In this document: piece by piece, positions 59,679 to 64,000 of the stretch | Position numbering within the stretch: position 1 is the stretch's first letter | Layout: each line of letters starts with the position of its first letter | Source: Sipunculus nudus | Lineage: Eukaryota > Annelida > Sipuncula > Golfingiida > Sipunculidae | NCBI GenBank assembly: GCA_026874595.1 | Contig: CM049310.1 | Location: 47,035,058-47,099,057, forward strand | DNA: 64,000 nucleotides | Direction: 5' to 3' | Made by a program: the position numbers and the translations under genes | The notes under the pieces: model-generated | Told to the model about the DNA's origin: nothing | Seen by the model: only the letters and a program-made list of their open reading frames with translations | Database searches by the model: none

Positions 59679-59715
59679 CAAATGACTTCAAAACCTGTGG
59701 CAACCGCAAATGCAC
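59679..59715 (-). other. GLUL: Proposed GLUL non-coding first exon
   Basis: Ends in GAAGTCATTTG before a strong GTGAGTGG donor. Its 5' end is placed about 30 bp downstream of a TATA-like box. Inferred only from signals. Confidence 0.35.
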
Positions 59716-59741
59716 TGTCCGATTGTTTGCCCGGCACGGGT

Positions 59742-59850
59742 TTTAATACCCTGTCAATGGTCACGTGTGTGCCCCGTCTGACGGCAAAACCCCTATAGCT
59801 ATTTTCATGCAAATATTTGTTTCGACGCCAAACAGCTTGGGTGTGATTGG
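59742..59850 (-). promoter_or_regulatory. GLUL: Proposed GLUL core promoter
   Basis: On the minus strand: CCAAT at 59846-59850, CACGTG at 59762-59767, and TATTAAA at 59742-59748, in the order and spacing of an animal RNA polymerase II promoter feeding the proposed exon. Confidence 0.4.
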
Positions 59851-60099
59851 TGGGAGCGAAAGACTTCCTGGTTCATGCTTGAACGGATACAGGTAATATC
59901 CACTGAACTGTGAGACCTTTTGGAAGGGCAATCGGCCTTTTCACTTATTCAGCTATAGGCATCTGACCAACCCAAGCATACCTCATTAGAGAATGTGACT
60001 ATATAAACAAAAATGATATACAATATAACGAAGACTAAACCTATTGTATTTTAATGCAATCTATTGAAATAAAATGTAAAATATAATGTAATGCATATG

Positions 60100-60390
60100 A
60101 TACCCAGGTAGCACAAAACATTTTCAATATGTTGCATAAATGTTTCAACAGAACATCTTTTAAAAATGTTTTAAAATCATTTTTAAAATGTTTTACTAAT
60201 GGCGCATAAATGTTACAATAGAACATTTTTATCAAAACATTTTTAAAACATTTTTAAAACATCTTCAAAAACAGCGCATAAATGTTATAACAAAACATTT
60301 TTTTAATCATTTATAAATCTTTTTTAACATTTTTCTCAAAGAGCCCATAAACAGGTTCCCAAAACTTTTTTAAACATTTTCATTAATATT
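60100..60390. repeat. AT-rich minisatellite
   Basis: Units of roughly 60-80 bp with CATAAATGTT, then AGAACATTTTT and AAAACATTTTTAAA blocks, repeated about four times. Confidence 0.7.
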
Positions 60391-61029
60391 CATAATTTAT
60401 TATTTCCAATTGCTAATAAGTAGCAGAACCATTGATACATTTGTTTATTAAAACTCATTGTGCCATGATGCAAGCGGCTTAAAACAAGGTTTTAATTCAG
60501 CTGCAGAGGGGTGACAGCCATATCCAACCTTTTGTAAAAGAAATATCAAACACTCACACACATTTATTTTTTAGGGCAGAAAGTATAGAAGTAATAATGA
60601 CAGAATAGGCACATACTCATAGGAAGATGTTTCTTTTGCCTATATCAGTATGTATAGTTGATCATTTATATAATTTATTATTTAAAATATAAACATACAT
60701 AGCAACATCATCAGCATTTTCCAGGTCATTTTTATAATCAAATTGGCTGTTTTATATACAGCTTGTTATTGTGTGTGGGTGTGTGGTTATTTACTTGTTT
60801 TAAGTTAACAAATTTTTGGGTGAACAAATAATCCATAGTTTAGTTTCGTCTGCACCAGTCCTTATGAGCTGTCACCCAGTCACATGCCAGCAGCTCTCCA
60901 AGCAAGCATTACAGAGCTGCATTAGGTACAAAGGGCACCACTATCAGGCCAAGCCTTATTTGTTACATTCCTGTACAACTGTACAATTGAATGCATGACA
61001 TACACCACCACATGATACTGTCTGCTGTG

Positions 61030-61030
61030 T

Positions 61031-61074
<44 letters not shown>

Positions 61075-61340
61075 CATATATACATATATACATATGTATA
61101 TATAAACTCTCTCTTACTTACTCTCTCTATATATTTATGTAAACTCTCTCTCCCTCTCTTTCTCCCCTCTCTCTCTCTCTATCGATATAAATATACATAT
61201 ACACATAAGGCCAAAACAGGTTTCACTGGAAATTTTTTTCCTTAATCATTTGTGAAAAAAACATATATATATACATATTATATATATATATATACATGTA
61301 TATATATATACATTATATATTTATGTATATATACATAATA
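61030..61340. repeat. CT / TA compound microsatellite
   Basis: CT runs at about 61031-61057 and 61148-61183 with TA-rich TATACATATA blocks on both sides and again at 61262-61335. Confidence 0.9.
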
Positions 61341-61770
61341 AAAGAAAAATATTGTATTGGCAATTAAGATATCCCTGAAACAATATGCCGATATCACTTG
61401 ATATATATAGAAAAATTATATGTATTGTGCTTAAGATAATGTACGATTTAAGTATTTTTAAACTAGTAACGCAAATAATATTGTGGTTTTCTTTATGTTT
61501 TCTGAGTAAAGGGAACATTCTGTCTCATCTAGATTCACTTTTTAAAGAAGTGTACTTTTTGTATTATCAATAAGTTAAATAACTGTACTCTCCTATCAGA
61601 TTTGTGAGGTATATGATATAGTGATATACAATACAGTAGACATTCAGTAATTTATTTACATCTTGTATGTAATAGGATAAATAAATACCTGTCAATTGAT
61701 TACCTGTCCATTTAAAGTTTTTGTTTAGTGAATTGCATTTATGGTAATGTGTACATATGTATTTCTACAG

Positions 61771-61848
61771 ACACAAGAGGCAAAGAAGAAAAAGAAAGGA
61801 AGTGAGCATGCTCCAGTGGAAGACATCACAGACTCTGATTCAGACTGA
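61771..61848 (+). CDS. Possible terminal exon of an unrecognised plus-strand gene
   Basis: TTTCTACAG acceptor, then 25 codons beginning TQEAKKKKKGSEH and ending DITDSDSD before TGA, followed 13 bp later by AATAAA (61861-61866). A lysine-rich then acidic tail is common at protein ends. No upstream exon or protein family could be assigned; it may belong to a mobile element. The frame 60816-60998 does not clearly join. Confidence 0.3.
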   Translation, partial: TQEAKKKKKGSEHAPVEDITDSDSD

Positions 61849-61869
61849 TGTTTTTTTTTAAATAAATCT

Positions 61870-63100
61870 CTGTACCTTATACTCTTTTCTTTGTTGATAA
61901 GTGAGAATATGTTTATCTGGTGTGAAGTTGTAAGCAGAAATAATATAAAAAATGCAGCTGTAGTTTCAACAGAGATAAATTAACTCTATGGTTTAAATCC
62001 ATTTTTTGGCAAATATGATCATAATATAAAAAAAATAATGGGGAAAGTGTTTTCCAGCTTTATATCCATGCGGATTTTTTAACCATGTTGGTACTACAAA
62101 AGCTGGTTACCATTTTTATTTTGTTTGACATATATAAGATGATACGATTAATTAGTCCCTAAATACGGTAAGTTATTACGGCGGATCATGTCCGAATGTA
62201 ATCAATATAATCCGAACCCTAAAACGGAACATTCTGTTTAAATATAAGGAACATCTTAGCGCCATATTGTATGTATCAACCTCTGCTTCTATTGAAACTT
62301 TTAAATTTAAACATTAACTGAGACTTAATTTCTAATGAGATGCTGCAACGCGCACTTCACGATTTAAGTTTGTGACCTTGAACACTGAGTCAAGTTCCTG
62401 TTAGCAAAGAAAAATCAGGATATAGGTGGTCAGTGAGGCGTGCATGTCTACATTTCTCAGAACCCACGCATGAGTGATTAGAGTCCATTAGTCATCACTC
62501 ACATTGCACTTCCTGGTTCACTTAATTACCTTATTTGCATAACTCATATCCAAATGGCATTACGCCTTTATTCTTGTAAATATAATACAGGCATTATAGG
62601 AATAAACACGATTTTTGTTTAACATGTACTTTAAAGGTGCCCAATCACCTACCTTTTGAAAATAAATTATAATGTGATTTCTGACTTCATTTGTGTATAT
62701 ACATTAGTGATCTAAGAGTAATTTTGGTAGTGGAAAGTTCTTGTAAGCTAGGCCTTCGTGACTGATGTGTGAACTTGATTATCAACAACATGTTTGTTAA
62801 CACAGAAATGTTGAAAAGTAAGCGGAAAAACATGCAACCAAAAGTGCATGGAAGGTTGCATAAATATATATGCTAAGGTAGAAAGGTCACTTAATTGTTG
62901 CAAAATGTCATTTGCAAAGCTCTGGCTATTCTTCCTGATTTGCTGCTAGATGCCCTTGTTGAATTTGATTTGATTATTTTGGTGAGCACTCACTTATAAA
63001 AAACATGTTAATGTAAACAAAACAAGCTAGCATGCAGCCTGTGTGCCCTGATATCCACGTTTTCGGGATTATTCTTATGAAAGCTCCAAGGGATAATCCT
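61870..63100. other. Unannotated stretch
   Basis: No open frame of note, no element ends recognised. Confidence 0.4.
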
Positions 63101-63105
63101 TAATG

Positions 63106-63190
<85 letters not shown>
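63106..63190. repeat. (TA)n(GA)n tract
   Basis: About 26 TA units then about 16 GA units. It replaces the reverse transcriptase core of the adjoining LINE, abutting directly after its KGKSPG motif. Confidence 0.95.
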
Positions 63191-63194
<4 letters not shown>

Positions 63195-64000
63195 GTGATT
63201 TCCCTTTTTGCATCTCATTTAACGCTTGTATTATTTCATCTGTAAGTATAGGTTTGTTGAAAGTAGGTTCTGCAAAGTGCTCAATGTTTAAGGTTATGTC
63301 ATCATTTTGTAATTGGTGATCATTTTCAGTTTCATTTACACTACTCATAAACAGATCTTTGAAGTAGTCGAACCATTGCTTAGCATCTATACTTGGAGTT
63401 CTCTTTTGTCTCTTATACTGTTATACATATTTCCACATTTCATTTATATTTTTACTATTAAAAACTTTTGTTATCTTTGATTCCTGTTGAATTTTCTTCT
63501 TAGTATTGCATATATGTTCGAATGTCTGTTTTTCTGATTTATATTTATTTAATTCTTCTAGATTTCCTGATTTTCTGTATCTGTTTAATGTTGACAATTT
63601 TATTAGCTTTGCTCTGTTGCATTCTTCATCCCACCAATATGGTTGACTTCTCTTATATGTATTTCCCTTTTTCACTTCAGATGTGATATTATATATCATA
63701 TTATTTAAACATTTTACTGCTTCATTAAGATCAATATTATTAAGATTACTGAATTTTTCAATATATTTAAAAGTGATATTCTTGTCATTGTTTATTATAT
63801 TTGTACTGTCATTACATGGTAATATATATTTTACCCATGGGTAGGTTTCCATGTTTGCATTAGTTTTTATTATTTCTGACTTAAGTTCTAGAGTACATTT
63901 TATGGGATAATGATCTGAATTTTTTTTTCACTTCAACTGACATGAATTACTATTGTCTTTATTGTTGTTGGTGTTGATGTTATTGTTATTATTATTAATT
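63191..64000 (-). mobile_element. Non-LTR retrotransposon (LINE) fragment, endonuclease end to reverse transcriptase start
   Basis: On the minus strand from the right edge: SDHYPIKCTLE (end motif of the apurinic-type endonuclease, about 63904-63918), a linker with PYWWDEECNRAKLIK, then AKQWFDYFKDLF, and LTDEIIQALNEMQKGKSPG, which begins the reverse transcriptase domain. One in-frame TAA breaks it at 63421-63423. The reverse transcriptase is cut off by a TA/GA tract. The N-terminal endonuclease lies beyond the window. Confidence 0.85.

Noticed and set aside
60816-60998. Candidate upstream exon for the terminal exon at 61771
   Set aside because: Frames and donor do not join cleanly: the plausible donor is preceded by an in-frame TAG.
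1-64000. CRISPR arrays, bacterial operons, prophage or plasmid features
   Set aside because: Exon-intron genes and animal-type repeats throughout; the tandem repeats seen lack uniform spacers.

Overview
This window looks like nuclear genomic DNA from an invertebrate animal. A marine mollusc, possibly a bivalve, fits the gene structures and the repeat style, but the sequence alone does not prove it. Every recognisable gene is split into short exons with GT-AG introns. The spaces between exons are full of TA, TAA, CT, CA and poly-G tracts, small inverted-repeat elements, tRNA-derived SINEs and Helentron-like tandem elements.

Three gene families are present, all on the minus strand. (1) Positions 481-17831 hold a tandem array of peptidase M20 domain-containing protein 2 (PM20D2-like) genes. 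Copy A (481-5407) is open but runs off the left edge. Copy B (7164-13380) has all six exons but carries an in-frame stop at codon 116. Copy C (16029-17831) is only a first exon, frameshifted and split by a mobile element. (2) Positions 21998-42192 hold a 15-exon kidney-type glutaminase (GLS) gene, predicted at 548 residues. It aligns without gaps to the human enzyme from Tyr249 to Val484, yet the catalytic lysine of the Ser-x-x-Lys motif is replaced by threonine and the gating loop is rewritten. (3) Positions 49290-54765 hold a complete six-coding-exon glutamine synthetase (GLUL) gene of 363 residues, with a likely promoter and non-coding first exon near 59680-59850. The glutamine-making and glutamine-hydrolysing genes are therefore neighbours in the same orientation, with an M20 amidohydrolase array just downstream.

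The stretch from 13 to 22 kb is a segmental duplication: the 3' end of the glutaminase gene plus PM20D2 exon 1 exists twice (about 13.0-14.7 kb and 16.0-22.5 kb). The second copy was then cut up by two composite-looking insertions made of paired direct MITEs, a nested Harbinger-like MITE and a 706-bp insertion. Glutaminase introns carry a HINE-like element (34.85-36.38 kb), a nest of DNA transposons (38.7-40.8 kb) and SINEs. Between glutaminase and glutamine synthetase lie a cluster of four CACGTG boxes (three at an exact 16-bp period) and a second HINE-like copy in reverse. The right edge (63.16-64 kb) is a decayed LINE fragment on the minus strand. One possible plus-strand terminal exon lies at 61771-61848.

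No single new system is proven. The strongest leads are the glutaminase that has lost its catalytic lysine while keeping an intact reading frame, and the composite MITE insertions.
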